Source of the DNA: Nitrospirota bacterium
GTDB lineage: Bacteria > Nitrospirota > Leptospirillia > Leptospirillales > Leptospirillaceae
Assembly: GCA_021828525.1 (NCBI GenBank)
Contig: JAJZGM010000008.1
Location: 1 to 16,633 of the forward strand
Length of the DNA: 16,633 bases
Direction of reading: 5' to 3'
The notes beneath the pieces were generated by a model that was given only the letters and a program-made list of their open reading frames with translations, ran no database searches and had not been told where the DNA came from. The position numbers and the translations under genes are program-made. Shown in pieces: positions 1 to 7,940 of this stretch; the first letter of the stretch is position 1; each line of letters opens with the position of its first letter.

Positions 1-224
1 TATCGGATCCTTTTCACAGTCCTTGATGCAAGCCGGATGCCATCCTGGATGCCCGCTTGGGGGCATCGTCTTGGGACAGGCGATCTCCCGAAATGGCAAA
101 AAGGAGACAAAAAGGACAGGGGATGGAAAGGAGATGTCCATTTTTGTCCGATTTGATTTTCGGAGGTTCCCGCTCGATCCGGATCTCCCTCCCCGGGCAA
201 TAATGTCTTGAACTGGAGGACCCC
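1..224. other. Non-coding left edge, upstream region of the GNAT gene
   Basis: I see no convincing gene here. A 62-codon open frame at 23-211 has no recognisable domain and a composition unlike its neighbours. The stretch holds an inverted repeat (48-54 with 61-67, 7-bp arms, 6-nt loop) and a smaller palindrome at 35-45. The middle part is richer in A and T, which would suit a promoter, but no pair of -35 and -10 boxes stands out. The end of an upstream gene may lie just outside the window. Confidence 0.5.
48..67. repeat. Inverted repeat / small hairpin
   Basis: Arms GATGCCC (48-54) and GGGCATC (61-67) are perfect reverse complements around a 6-nt loop. No T-run follows on either strand, so a classical intrinsic terminator is not supported. 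It could be the remnant of a terminator of a gene to the left, or an operator for the GNAT gene. Confidence 0.35.
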
Positions 225-770
225 ATGGTTGAATTTACGATCGACCCCGCCCTTCCGGAGGATATCCCGGCCCTTTCGGATCTTCTGGCAGATCTTTTTT
301 CTCTGGAGACCGATTTTCGGGTTGACCGGGAGCGACAGATTCGGGGGCTCCGGATGATCCTCGAGACCCCGGACAGGGGAGCCGTCCTTGTGGCCAGGGA
401 CACCTCCGGGACAATCGTCGGCATGGTGAGCGTCCAGCTTCTGGTCTCGACCGCGGCAGGCGGAATGTCCGGCCAGATCGAGGATCTGGTGCTTCAAAGC
501 GGGGTCCGGTCCCGGGGGCTTGGATCCCGGCTTCTCCGGGAAGCGCTTGCCTGGGGAGGGTCCCGGGGCAGCGTCCGGTTCCAGCTTGCGGCCGACTTAC
601 GGAATGCTTTCGCCCTCTCCTTCTACAAACGCCGCGGCTTCCGGACCTCATACATGAGTGTGCTGTACCGTGATCCGGACCCGGAGAACGCTCTCCGGAG
701 CGAGGATCCGGGAGGAGGGGCCTCGGTCACACTCCGGATCCCTGCCCCAATTCCTCCAGAGTCCGGATGA
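225..770 (+). CDS. GNAT-family N-acetyltransferase
   Basis: This 181-residue protein is a GCN5-related acetyltransferase, which moves an acetyl group from acetyl-CoA to an amine; the substrate cannot be told from sequence. The acetyl-CoA pyrophosphate-binding motif A is clear at residues 95-100 (R-S-R-G-L-G), preceded by the beta-4 strand 'IEDLVL' (85-90) and followed by a helix. The C-terminal 'NAFALSFYKRRGF' (127-139) is the usual motif B with the conserved Tyr-Lys. About 30 residues after the fold are low-complexity and Pro/Gly-rich. The ATG at 225 has a purine-rich Shine-Dalgarno (GGAGGA, 215-220) 4 nt upstream. It is probably cytoplasmic and monocistronic. Its last 44 bp overlap the end of the convergent c-di-GMP gene. 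The family call is sure; the specific role is unknown. Confidence 0.88.
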   Translation: MVEFTIDPALPEDIPALSDLLADLFSLETDFRVDRERQIRGLRMILETPDRGAVLVARDTSGTIVGMVSVQLLVSTAAGGMSGQIEDLVLQSGVRSRGLGSRLLREALAWGGSRGSVRFQLAADLRNAFALSFYKRRGFRTSYMSVLYRDPDPENALRSEDPGGGASVTLRIPAPIPPESG

Positions 771-3700
771 GGCCTTCGTCAATCTCCCGGTGCTGGGGAA
801 GCAGACGCTCGGCCTCTTCAAAACGTCCCTTCTCAAGAAGGTCCCCGATTTCTGTGCCAAGGGAGAGATGCTCCTCCCAGAGGCGGGCGGCCAGGAGATA
901 GGCCGGACGATTTCCGAAGGAGTCCTTTCCGGTCTCCCCGATCCACTTCCCGAGCGGGGAGGATTCCCCCGGACCGGCCTCCATCCTGCCTTCAACCTGA
1001 CGGTAGAGACAGGAGCTTTGCCGGTGATGCTCCATGAGGTGGGCGAGAAGGGCGATCTGGCGACGGCTCCAGGTTCGGGTGGACCATTCGGCCAGAAGAG
1101 GGTCGGGCCGGTAGGCGGCACACCAGGCCGGCAAATCGGCGGCCGGCATGGGACGCGAGATTCCGAAGCCCTGGGCCGTGTCGCAGCCAAGTTTCATGAG
1201 GACGACGGCATGTTCGGGGCTTTCGACGCCTTCCGCCACCGATTCGATCTCAAGGAGCCGGGCGCTGGTCAGGGTTCCGGCCACGATGGCCAGGTCCTTG
1301 GGGTCCCGGAGGACATTCCTGACGAACTGGAGATCCATCTTGATGAGGTCGGCAGGAATTTTTCGAAGGTAGGAGAGGGAGGCATGCCCGGTTCCGAAGT
1401 CGTCGAGAGCGATGGCGACCCCTCCTTTCCGGATTCGCGTCAGGAGATCCTGGACCGTCCGGATGTCCGAAAGGGCTGCCGATTCGGTCACCTCGATCTG
1501 GAGGCGCCGGGGAGAAAGGGTGGGATGGTCGGCGAGAAGACGGAAAAGGTCCTCCTCAAAGTGGGGGTCAAGAAAGTGCCGGACCCCGATATTCACGGCA
1601 ATGGTCAGGACCAGACCATCGTTTTCCCAGGCCTCGGCATAGTCAAGACTCTTCTCCAGCATGAAAAGTCCAAGCTTCCGGACAAGCGACGAGGTGTTTT
1701 CAACCTCCTGGATGAATTCTCCCGGAAGAAGAAGCCCCTTTTGGGGATGACGCCAGCGGACGAGGGCTTCCGCTCCGTCCGGCAGACCCGTTCGAAGAGA
1801 GATCTGGGGCTGGACGTGGACCTCGATCTCCTGGTTGTCCAGGGCCCGTTCGAATTCGGAGCGGATGGTGACGCTCCGTTTGAGGCGGGCCTCCAGGGCT
1901 CCGGAAAAGACGGTCCAGACACCGCGTCTGGTCTTGGACTCGTAAAGGGCGAGGTCCGCTCGACGCAGGAGAATTTCCGGACGGGTCCCCTGGTGGGGAA
2001 AAAGGGAGACGCCCAGGCTCATTGAAAGGCCGGAGAGACTCTCTCCCCCGATCAAAAATGGAATTTCCAGGGTCCGTGATAGACCGCTCAGGAGGGCTGG
2101 CAGGGAATCCGGCTCGGGGCCGGTTTTGGTCTCGGAAATGGCCGGGCTGATGCCGTCCAGCAGGAGACCGAACTCGTCGCCTCCGAGGCGGGCCAGGATG
2201 TCGTTGTGGCGAAGGATTCCCCCCAGGCGGCCAGCCACCTCACGGAGAAGCTGGTCGCCGGTCCCGTGTCCAAGCCGGTCGTTGATCTCCTTGAAATTGT
2301 CGAGGTCGATGAGGACGACGGCGAAGGGAGGTCCGTTTCCGTTTTTTCGGTCAACCCAGCTTCCGATGGTTTCAGTGAAAAAGAGCCGGTTCGGAAGGCC
2401 GGTCAGGCTGTCATGGAAGGAGTTGTGGAGGAGGAGACGTTCCTTTTCCTTGCGGGATTCCTCTCGGTCGAAGGCATCGAGGGCGAAGGAGGCGTTTTCG
2501 GCGACACGGTCGATGAGACGGGCCTTTTCATTGTCGAAGAATCCGGTCTCGGTGCTTGACAGCAGCAGGACCCCGAAAAGATCTCCTCCCCTGAAAACCG
2601 GGAAGCCCCCGATGGAACGGATTCCCATTTCCGAATGAAGGTAACGGACGGCAGGGGAGGGAGCCTCCTTAAGGGTTGGCACCTGGAGGATCTCCCGGCA
2701 CCGCTTTCGGACAACCCTCCCGAAAACGCCCTGCCCCGCCGGATCTTCCGGGTCGCTATTAGGAATCAGCAGGGAGAAATCTTTGGGGCGTGGTCCCTCC
2801 CAGACGACGAGCCGCCCGATTCCCGTGGGGCGGTCGAGGAGATAGAAGCTGGCAGTATGGCCATGTCTGTTACGAAGGATTGCCTGGCAGATCTCCCCGA
2901 ACAGGGTTTCGGGGTGGGGGCGGCGCAGGAGGGTGGCGTTCGCCTCGGAAAGCGCCTGATAAAGTCCTTTGAGCCTTTCGTTCCTGATTTCGTTGTCCTG
3001 GCGTTCCGCTTCCCTTCGGAGATTGTTGAATCCGAACCTGATGTTGTCGGCGAAACGGGACAGCAGGGCGACCCGTTCCCCGGTAAAATAGCCGGGATGG
3101 CTGCCTCCGACCACCAGGGAGTAGGTGGAATCTCCTTCATCTCCGATGGGAAGGACGGCGAGGGAGCCGATCCCGCGAGTCACCAGAAGGCGGGCCGGTT
3201 CCCACCTCTCCATGATCCCGGTGAGATCGTTTTCGATATGGGCAAGACCGCTCCGTAAAGCCTTTCGGGAAAGTCCTTGGATCCGGACCTCCGGACGGGC
3301 AGCCAGGGATTCAAGCCTTTCGATGTCCTGGGCCTCCAGGAGGCCGGCGAAGGTGGGAAACCGGATTGTTCCGGACGGGTTGTCCTCCCGTCTGACCCAG
3401 CAGGCGACGGCGTTCCCCGTTTCACAGAGAATGCGACAGGCCGAACCCAGGATCTCGGGCACGGGGGGAAGCAGAAGGAGCATGGCCTCGAAACGGGCCA
3501 GGGCCTCGTAGAAATTCCTGAGGAGAAGGCTTCTCTCTTCGGCGTGGCGTCTTTCCTTTTCGGCCTGGAGCTTTTCGAGGGAGAGGGAGAGGGTTTCGGC
3601 GATCCTCCCCAGAGCGACCTCCATGGCGGGGGGGACAGAATGATGGTTTCGTGAGAGGATTCCCAGGGTTCCCTGGAGCCTTCCGCCGCAAAAGAGGGGA

Positions 3701-5157
3701 AAGACCGCGGTACTTGCCCGCAATGGCTGGTCTTGGGTCGAGGCCGGTTCGAGAAAGGGGAATTTCCGGGAGGTGGGGGTCAGCGTCAGGGATTGTTCGG
3801 TCAGGGGGCGCCGGGTGCGAACGACCCAATGCTCGATCGTTTCCCTGTTGTCGAGAAGAAGTTGTGAGGATTCCGGGTCCACCCTGAACAGGGGAGGGTC
3901 CGGAGAAGAAAGACGGGGGAAGCGGCTCGCATGGGCGTCCAGGAGAATCTCACCCGGGCCGTTTTCCGGATTGATCCGGGTTGTCCATATCAGCAGAAAA
4001 GGGCTGTGAGTCAGGATGATGCCCACAGCACGGGACAGAAGACCCTGGAGTTCCCCTTCTTCAAGGGCCAGGGAGGCGATCCGGGTCGTGGCGTAACCCA
4101 GATTTTCCAGGATGATCCGGTCACTGATGTCGACTAGTGTGGTAATCGTTCCCAGTGTCTGTTTCTCTTTTGAATTCAGGGGCGAACGGTCGACGAGAAG
4201 GTGGTGTTCCAGGCCATCTCTCCCCGTGATGGATTCGGTGGTATGAAAGGAGCGTCCCTGGGAAAGGACGGTCCGGTCGATGAGAAGGCTTTCCGCGGAA
4301 AAGTCTGCCAGCTGCGGGTAGAGAAGTGCCACCTCCGAATCTGTCTTCCCCAGGAGACCAGATCCGCCGGCCGGAAGGTCCAGAAGCTCTTCCGCCCGGG
4401 GCGAGAGCTCGATCCACCGACCTTTCTCATCCTTGAGAAGAATGCCGTTTCCGGCAGAGGCAAGGACCCCCCGGAGAAGGTTGTCCCGGAGGGCAACGTT
4501 CTGCTGCTGTTTTTTGAAGAGGCGCAAGAGGGCCGCGAACAGGAGGGCCGCGGCCAACCCGGCCATGATCGCCAAAAGGGACAGGGAAAGAAGTCGGCTC
4601 CTTTGGTGGCGAAGGTCGTGGAGACGGAGGCCGGCCGTCTTTCCCTCCCGTTCAGAAAGACGGTGCAAACGGGAGACTGTCGACAGGATGTCGCTTTCTG
4701 TCGTAAAAAGGCTGGTGTTCCCGGGAATGGTTTCGGGACGCCCAATGTTTTGTTCCACCAATGTCAGGTCCCGTGCGAGATCCCTCATGTCTCGGTCTGC
4801 CGGAGGGGGAATTCGGGTCTGCCTCATGTCGGCAAAAGCGGCCTTCGACTGCAGGAGAAGACCCCGCAGGACGGCGCGGACGGGAGGTCCGACACCTTTT
4901 GGGGATTCCTCCAGGATCTTTCTCCTGAGAGTTGCGCTCCGGATCGATTCGAGGTCGTTGTCCATATGCAGAAAGAGGTCAGTCTGTCTTTCGAGAGCCC
5001 GGGTCTTCGAGGAAAGATGACGAGTGGCCAGCAGGAGAAGAAGTGAGGACAGGAGGGAGAGAATCAGGAAAAAGAGAACGAGGGTCCGGAAGGTCAGGGA
5101 TCGGAATGAGACCGTTCCGGGAGTCAGCAAATCCGGACTTCCTTCAAGGGGTGTCAA
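727..5157 (-). CDS. Membrane-anchored PAS/GAF sensor with GGDEF and EAL domains (c-di-GMP synthesis/breakdown)
   Basis: This 1476-residue bifunctional c-di-GMP enzyme sits in the inner membrane. Residues 23-44 and 189-213 are transmembrane segments enclosing a ~145-residue, mostly helical periplasmic sensor. Then come a PAS-like domain (~221-350) and three GAF-like regions (~355-530, ~548-715, ~730-895) with short helical linkers. The GGDEF domain (~914-1080) has an intact GGDEF at 992-996, and an RxxD I-site (R983-D986) exactly five residues ahead, so product inhibition is likely. The EAL domain (~1104-1345) keeps E1130-A-L, N1189, E1222, DDFGTG (1252-1257), K1273, E1309 and Q1329, so phosphodiesterase activity is expected. 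Residues ~1369-1470 resemble a CZB zinc domain with lost ligands. The start is TTG at 5157, backed by GGAGGAG (complement of 5166-5172) 8 nt upstream. It is transcribed alone, divergent from the propeller operon; either activity may dominate in vivo. Confidence 0.9.
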   Translation of the reverse strand: MTPLEGSPDLLTPGTVSFRSLTFRTLVLFFLILSLLSSLLLLLATRHLSSKTRALERQTDLFLHMDNDLESIRSATLRRKILEESPKGVGPPVRAVLRGLLLQSKAAFADMRQTRIPPPADRDMRDLARDLTLVEQNIGRPETIPGNTSLFTTESDILSTVSRLHRLSEREGKTAGLRLHDLRHQRSRLLSLSLLAIMAGLAAALLFAALLRLFKKQQQNVALRDNLLRGVLASAGNGILLKDEKGRWIELSPRAEELLDLPAGGSGLLGKTDSEVALLYPQLADFSAESLLIDRTVLSQGRSFHTTESITGRDGLEHHLLVDRSPLNSKEKQTLGTITTLVDISDRIILENLGYATTRIASLALEEGELQGLLSRAVGIILTHSPFLLIWTTRINPENGPGEILLDAHASRFPRLSSPDPPLFRVDPESSQLLLDNRETIEHWVVRTRRPLTEQSLTLTPTSRKFPFLEPASTQDQPLRASTAVFPLFCGGRLQGTLGILSRNHHSVPPAMEVALGRIAETLSLSLEKLQAEKERRHAEERSLLLRNFYEALARFEAMLLLLPPVPEILGSACRILCETGNAVACWVRREDNPSGTIRFPTFAGLLEAQDIERLESLAARPEVRIQGLSRKALRSGLAHIENDLTGIMERWEPARLLVTRGIGSLAVLPIGDEGDSTYSLVVGGSHPGYFTGERVALLSRFADNIRFGFNNLRREAERQDNEIRNERLKGLYQALSEANATLLRRPHPETLFGEICQAILRNRHGHTASFYLLDRPTGIGRLVVWEGPRPKDFSLLIPNSDPEDPAGQGVFGRVVRKRCREILQVPTLKEAPSPAVRYLHSEMGIRSIGGFPVFRGGDLFGVLLLSSTETGFFDNEKARLIDRVAENASFALDAFDREESRKEKERLLLHNSFHDSLTGLPNRLFFTETIGSWVDRKNGNGPPFAVVLIDLDNFKEINDRLGHGTGDQLLREVAGRLGGILRHNDILARLGGDEFGLLLDGISPAISETKTGPEPDSLPALLSGLSRTLEIPFLIGGESLSGLSMSLGVSLFPHQGTRPEILLRRADLALYESKTRRGVWTVFSGALEARLKRSVTIRSEFERALDNQEIEVHVQPQISLRTGLPDGAEALVRWRHPQKGLLLPGEFIQEVENTSSLVRKLGLFMLEKSLDYAEAWENDGLVLTIAVNIGVRHFLDPHFEEDLFRLLADHPTLSPRRLQIEVTESAALSDIRTVQDLLTRIRKGGVAIALDDFGTGHASLSYLRKIPADLIKMDLQFVRNVLRDPKDLAIVAGTLTSARLLEIESVAEGVESPEHAVVLMKLGCDTAQGFGISRPMPAADLPAWCAAYRPDPLLAEWSTRTWSRRQIALLAHLMEHHRQSSCLYRQVEGRMEAGPGESSPLGKWIGETGKDSFGNRPAYLLAARLWEEHLSLGTEIGDLLEKGRFEEAERLLPQHREIDEGLIRTLEELGQGSGV

Positions 5158-5264
5158 GAGGGCCGCTCCTCCGATGCCGAAATCAGTTCGGGTCTCGAAA
5201 ATCCCTGCCCGAAAATTCTACCATGAACCATTAAAAAACAGACAAAATCTGAAGAGGATTTCTC
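5158..5264. promoter_or_regulatory. Divergent intergenic region between the c-di-GMP gene and the propeller operon
   Basis: This 107-bp gap must carry the promoters for both flanking transcripts. Its centre (about 5211-5250) is clearly A/T-rich compared with the surrounding DNA. On the minus strand TAGAAT (complement of 5215-5220) resembles a -10 box, with TTGTCT (complement of 5240-5245) upstream, but the 19-nt spacer is long. On the plus strand TACCAT (5219-5224) with TCGAAA (5195-5200), 18 nt apart, is an equally weak pair. The region as a promoter area is likely; the exact boxes are guesses. Confidence 0.35.
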
Positions 5265-6410
5265 GTGTGGGAGGAAGCAAATTTGAAGGGGCATGAGGGG
5301 GAGCGGCTTTCTGAAAAAAGGCGGGCAGGACGGGGAATCAGGGTGGCGACCCTTCTGCTGCTCCTTTTCGGGGCGGCCTGCCAGGCTCCATCCGCCCTCC
5401 TCTGGCTTCTGGCCTATACCCCCTCCGGGTCGGAGCCTTCTGCCATTGCCTGCCCTTCCCCCCAGAGCTGCATTGCCGTAGGCCAGGCAGGTCTTTTTCT
5501 CGTCTCCCAGAATGGCGGACAGCAGTGGTTTCCTGCCAACAGCGGGCTGGGCGCGGCGCTCGCAAACTTCAACCTGACCTCGATCGCCTGTCTTTCGGGG
5601 AGTCAATGCATCATTGTCGGAAACCAGGGCCTGATCCTTACGAGCGCGAACGGAGGCCAGAGTTTTTCGATCACCAACGTGACCACGAACGGCAACCTGA
5701 CCTTCAACGAGGTCGTCTGCCAGAGTTCGGGAACCCCCGCCTGCGCGATCGTGGGGGACAACAACACCCTGCTCCTCCAGACCAGTCCCGGGGCCTCGTG
5801 GACCCCCGATCTCAACGTCCTGTCGGCGGCCATCGGCCCCGCCAATTTCAACCAGGTCTTCCTTCTGGGCTCCTCGCTCTGGATCTCCGCCTCGACCACC
5901 TCGGGAACCGGATTGAACGCCCTGCTGTACTCGGGAGACTCAGGGCAGACGTGGACACTCATCATCGTCCCCCAGGCCCTGGCGCCGCAGGGAGTGAGCG
6001 GCGTGGGCTGCCTTTCGGTCTCCACCTGCTATGTCGACGGGACCGGAGCCCTTCTCGAGACGACCGACGGGGGGGCGACCTGGTCCTCGACCCTCCTTCT
6101 CGGGGCAGGCGGGAACCAGATGCCTCCATCGCTTTCAGGGATCTATATCGGTCCGGGAAGCACCGTCTACGCCTACGGACAGAATGGAGCCCTCTACCAG
6201 CTCACGGCCCTTGCCGGGGGATCGGTTTCGGGAGAGGCGGCCATTCCCCAGATCCTTCCGCCGGCCGCCGCCCAGCTGGCCTTTACCGGCATGATCTGCC
6301 CGCAGGCCCTCACCTGCTACATCTCCGGAAACTCCCTTGCCATTTCAGGGGGAATCTTCTACGCTAGCCCCAGCGGTTCATCGGGGACCCGAGTTTCAGG
6401 GGTTCCCTAG
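5265..6410 (+). CDS. Exported Ycf48-like beta-propeller protein with paired cysteines
   Basis: This 381-residue protein looks exported. A basic stretch (residues 18-26) precedes a hydrophobic run (~27-38) ending at C39. The residue three before that Cys is Gly rather than Leu, so lipoprotein processing is only possible. The mature part has repeats of the Ycf48/BNR propeller type: a strand ending in 'VG.xG', then 'T.DGG.TW' or a variant (QNGGQQW 82-88, ANGGQSF 128-134, DSGQTW 225-230, TDGGATW 267-273). Nearly every blade carries a cysteine pair: C63/C69, C109/C115, C152/C160, C249/C255, C345/C351. These probably form disulfides outside the cytoplasm. GTG 5265 has AGAGGA (5253-5258) 6 nt upstream; TTG 5283 with GGGAGGA (5269-5275) is a good alternative start. 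It forms an operon with the DUF3332 gene 22 bp downstream. A scaffold or assembly role is inference from the family. Confidence 0.78.
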   Translation: MWEEANLKGHEGERLSEKRRAGRGIRVATLLLLLFGAACQAPSALLWLLAYTPSGSEPSAIACPSPQSCIAVGQAGLFLVSQNGGQQWFPANSGLGAALANFNLTSIACLSGSQCIIVGNQGLILTSANGGQSFSITNVTTNGNLTFNEVVCQSSGTPACAIVGDNNTLLLQTSPGASWTPDLNVLSAAIGPANFNQVFLLGSSLWISASTTSGTGLNALLYSGDSGQTWTLIIVPQALAPQGVSGVGCLSVSTCYVDGTGALLETTDGGATWSSTLLLGAGGNQMPPSLSGIYIGPGSTVYAYGQNGALYQLTALAGGSVSGEAAIPQILPPAAAQLAFTGMICPQALTCYISGNSLAISGGIFYASPSGSSGTRVSGVP

Positions 6411-6432
6411 AAAATCATAAAAGGAGGTTGAT

Positions 6433-7011
6433 ATGGGAATGACGATGAAGCGATTTGGGGCAGGAATGGCTCTGATTGCCTTGACGACGGTCCTTTCGGG
6501 GTGCTATGGCCAGTTTGCCCTGGTCCACACCCTTTACAAGGCGAACGGGAGCGTGGAGAACAAATGGGCCCGGTCGGGACTGACCGCCCTCATGGTGATT
6601 CTTCCTGTCTACGGACTGGCCGGTCTGGGAGATGTGATCATCTTCAACCCCATCGAGTTCTGGAGCCATGTGAACCCCATTACCAACAAGCCCTCCGTCG
6701 CCTCCTCCCGGACGCAGGGACCCGGCGCCGATCCCTCGAAGGATCCCGACGGATGGCTCTCGCGCACGGGAAAGTCCGGCGCCCGCACCCTCCTCGCCTG
6801 GCACTATGACAAAGTGACCAAGAAGCTCTCGGCCATCCGGATCGCCGAAGGATCGGGAACCCGACCCTCCGTAACGCTCTACCGGTCGGCCATGCCCCTT
6901 GAGGGCCATCTGGGACAGACGCCCCGGGTCGAAGCGGTGACATTCAAAGACGGACATCCGGTGACAACAAGAACCGGCGGAGATTTCCTTTCGGGAGCGG
7001 TTCGTCTATAA
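6433..7011 (+). CDS. DUF3332-family lipoprotein
   Basis: This 192-residue protein carries a lipoprotein signal: KR at residues 6-7, a hydrophobic run, and a standard lipobox L-S-G-C with the modified Cys at 24. The sequence after the Cys ('CYGQFAL...LYKANGSVENKW'), then a hydrophobic segment ending 'LPVYGLAGLGDVIIFNPIEFW' (about residues 56-77), is the signature of DUF3332 proteins, whose function is unknown. The C-terminal half is hydrophilic and looks like a small beta-rich domain with no motif I know. The ATG at 6433 has a perfect AAGGAGG (6421-6427) 5 nt upstream; ATG codons at 6439 and 6445 are less well placed. It is the second and last gene of the operon with the exported propeller and is followed by a strong terminator. 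An envelope-bound partner of the propeller is plausible but unproven. Confidence 0.82.
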   Translation: MGMTMKRFGAGMALIALTTVLSGCYGQFALVHTLYKANGSVENKWARSGLTALMVILPVYGLAGLGDVIIFNPIEFWSHVNPITNKPSVASSRTQGPGADPSKDPDGWLSRTGKSGARTLLAWHYDKVTKKLSAIRIAEGSGTRPSVTLYRSAMPLEGHLGQTPRVEAVTFKDGHPVTTRTGGDFLSGAVRL

Positions 7012-7038
7012 AAGGTTTTCATGAGGATTCTGAAGCGG

Positions 7039-7078
7039 AAAGAGGGGGGGGCCCGACGGGTTTTCCCCCTCTTTTTTT
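7039..7078 (+). terminator. Rho-independent terminator of the propeller/DUF3332 operon
   Basis: A perfect 10-bp stem (7039-7048 with 7065-7074, AAAGAGGGGG and its complement) is followed by an uninterrupted run of T to 7078. It lies 27 bp after the stop of the DUF3332 gene. The A-run on the left arm gives a shorter T-rich tail for the minus strand, so it may also stop the YtxH transcript arriving from the other side. Confidence 0.88.
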
Positions 7079-7085
7079 ATGGAGG

Positions 7086-7385
7086 TCAGGCTCCGGGAGG
7101 GACGGAGGGGATCCGGTCCTTTTCGAGGGTGGTTCGGAAGGCCTTCCAGCCTTCCCTGACCGCCTCGGCATACCGTTCCTTCTTGGCCGGGATATCGTGC
7201 TTCAGATGCTCGAGACCCTCCTCGAACTCCTCTTCCGCCTCCTCCCTGAGGGAGCGAGCTTTTTCGGCGATTTTCCGGCGGGTTTCGGCGCCCGAAGCGG
7301 GGGCAAGCAGAACCCCGGCAATCGCGCCCAATGCCAGACCTGTCAAAAAGAGGGCAAGTCCTGTATCATTTCTGTCACTGGCCAT
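7086..7385 (-). CDS. YtxH-domain small membrane protein
   Basis: This 99-residue protein has one N-terminal membrane segment (residues ~9-29) with the small-residue pattern 'GLALGAIAGVLLAPASG' typical of the YtxH family, followed directly by 'ETRRKIAEKA' and a long charged amphipathic helix (to about residue 90). YtxH proteins are stress-associated in some bacteria, but their biochemical role is not known. The ATG at 7385 has AAGGAGGAA upstream at good spacing. It overlaps the end of the upstream DUF948-like gene by 11 bp, so the two are co-transcribed and probably translationally coupled. It ends just before the shared terminator region at 7039-7078. Confidence 0.85.
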   Translation of the reverse strand: MASDRNDTGLALFLTGLALGAIAGVLLAPASGAETRRKIAEKARSLREEAEEEFEEGLEHLKHDIPAKKERYAEAVREGWKAFRTTLEKDRIPSVPPGA

Positions 7386-7821
7386 GGTGTTCCTCCTTGG
7401 TGTTGGGGGACGGAGAGGCGGGATTCAAGGGAGGACGGGACTCTTTGAGAACCTCCCGGGCCCGGGAAAAGCCGGCGGCAAGGCCCCGGGCGATCCTGAA
7501 AAGGCTTGTCACGGCATGGATGGGCCCTCCTCCCGCCTTCAGGATCGGCGAAAGAAAGGACAGGAGGGGGTTCCGGGTGAGGGATCCGATCCCCTCCTCG
7601 ATCGTCCGGTAATGCTCCGTGGTCCTTTGGATCACGGGCTCGATTTCTTCGGCCATCCTCCGGAGGCTCAGGAGGAGAGGAAGCGTGGCCGATTCGATTT
7701 CGCGGGTCGAGGATTCGATGCGTTCGAGCACCCTGATCGCCCGGAAAAGGAAGAAAAGAATTCCGGCGACCAGAAAGGCCGCAAAAATCACCAGGAAAAG
7801 AAGGGCCGTTCGGGTTTCCAT
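7375..7821 (-). CDS. DUF948-like membrane protein with coiled coil
   Basis: This 148-residue protein has an N-terminal transmembrane segment (residues ~5-27) followed by a long helical region (~28-80) rich in 'I..st.eie' heptads, then a Gly/Pro break and a second helical part. This architecture, and the pairing with a YtxH gene, match DUF948 proteins, which are small membrane proteins of unknown function. I assign it on layout and helix pattern rather than on a diagnostic motif. The ATG at 7821 has a modest Shine-Dalgarno (GGAAAGG about 9 nt upstream). It is first gene of a two-gene minus-strand operon with YtxH and has a plausible promoter at 7878-7905. The last ~20 residues are Pro/Ser-rich. 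Confidence 0.7.
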   Translation of the reverse strand: METRTALLFLVIFAAFLVAGILFFLFRAIRVLERIESSTREIESATLPLLLSLRRMAEEIEPVIQRTTEHYRTIEEGIGSLTRNPLLSFLSPILKAGGGPIHAVTSLFRIARGLAAGFSRAREVLKESRPPLNPASPSPNTKEEHHGQ

Positions 7822-7877
7822 GGGCGGACCTTTCCGTGGCGTTAATTTTTTTCGGGATGGACGATGAAACTGTCACC

Positions 7878-7905
7878 ATGTTACCGGATTGGGGAATTTT
7901 TTCAA
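7878..7905 (-). promoter_or_regulatory. Possible sigma-70 type promoter for the DUF948-YtxH pair
   Basis: On the minus strand, TTGAAA (complement of 7900-7905) and TAACAT (complement of 7878-7883) are separated by 16 nt. They match the -35 and -10 consensus at five and four of six positions. The predicted start would leave a leader of about 50 nt before the ATG at 7821. It lies in the A/T-rich gap between the divergent DUF948-like gene and the permease gene. Confidence 0.35.
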
Positions 7906-7940
7906 GATTTTGCCCAAGAAACCACGTTTTGGGAGAACGG

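Noticed and set aside
658..2025. 455-codon open frame on the plus strand, opposite the GGDEF/EAL region
   Set aside because: It lies entirely antisense to conserved catalytic domains and its protein has no recognisable motif; high GC produces long antisense frames.
5525..6367. 280-codon frame within the propeller gene, same strand
   Set aside because: Out of frame with the clear repeat protein; Arg/Pro-rich product typical of a shadow frame.
7836..7940. Upstream extension of the permease (GTG 7836)
   Set aside because: The 35 added codons are A/T-rich, contain the likely divergent promoter, and lack a ribosome site; GTG 7941 fits better.
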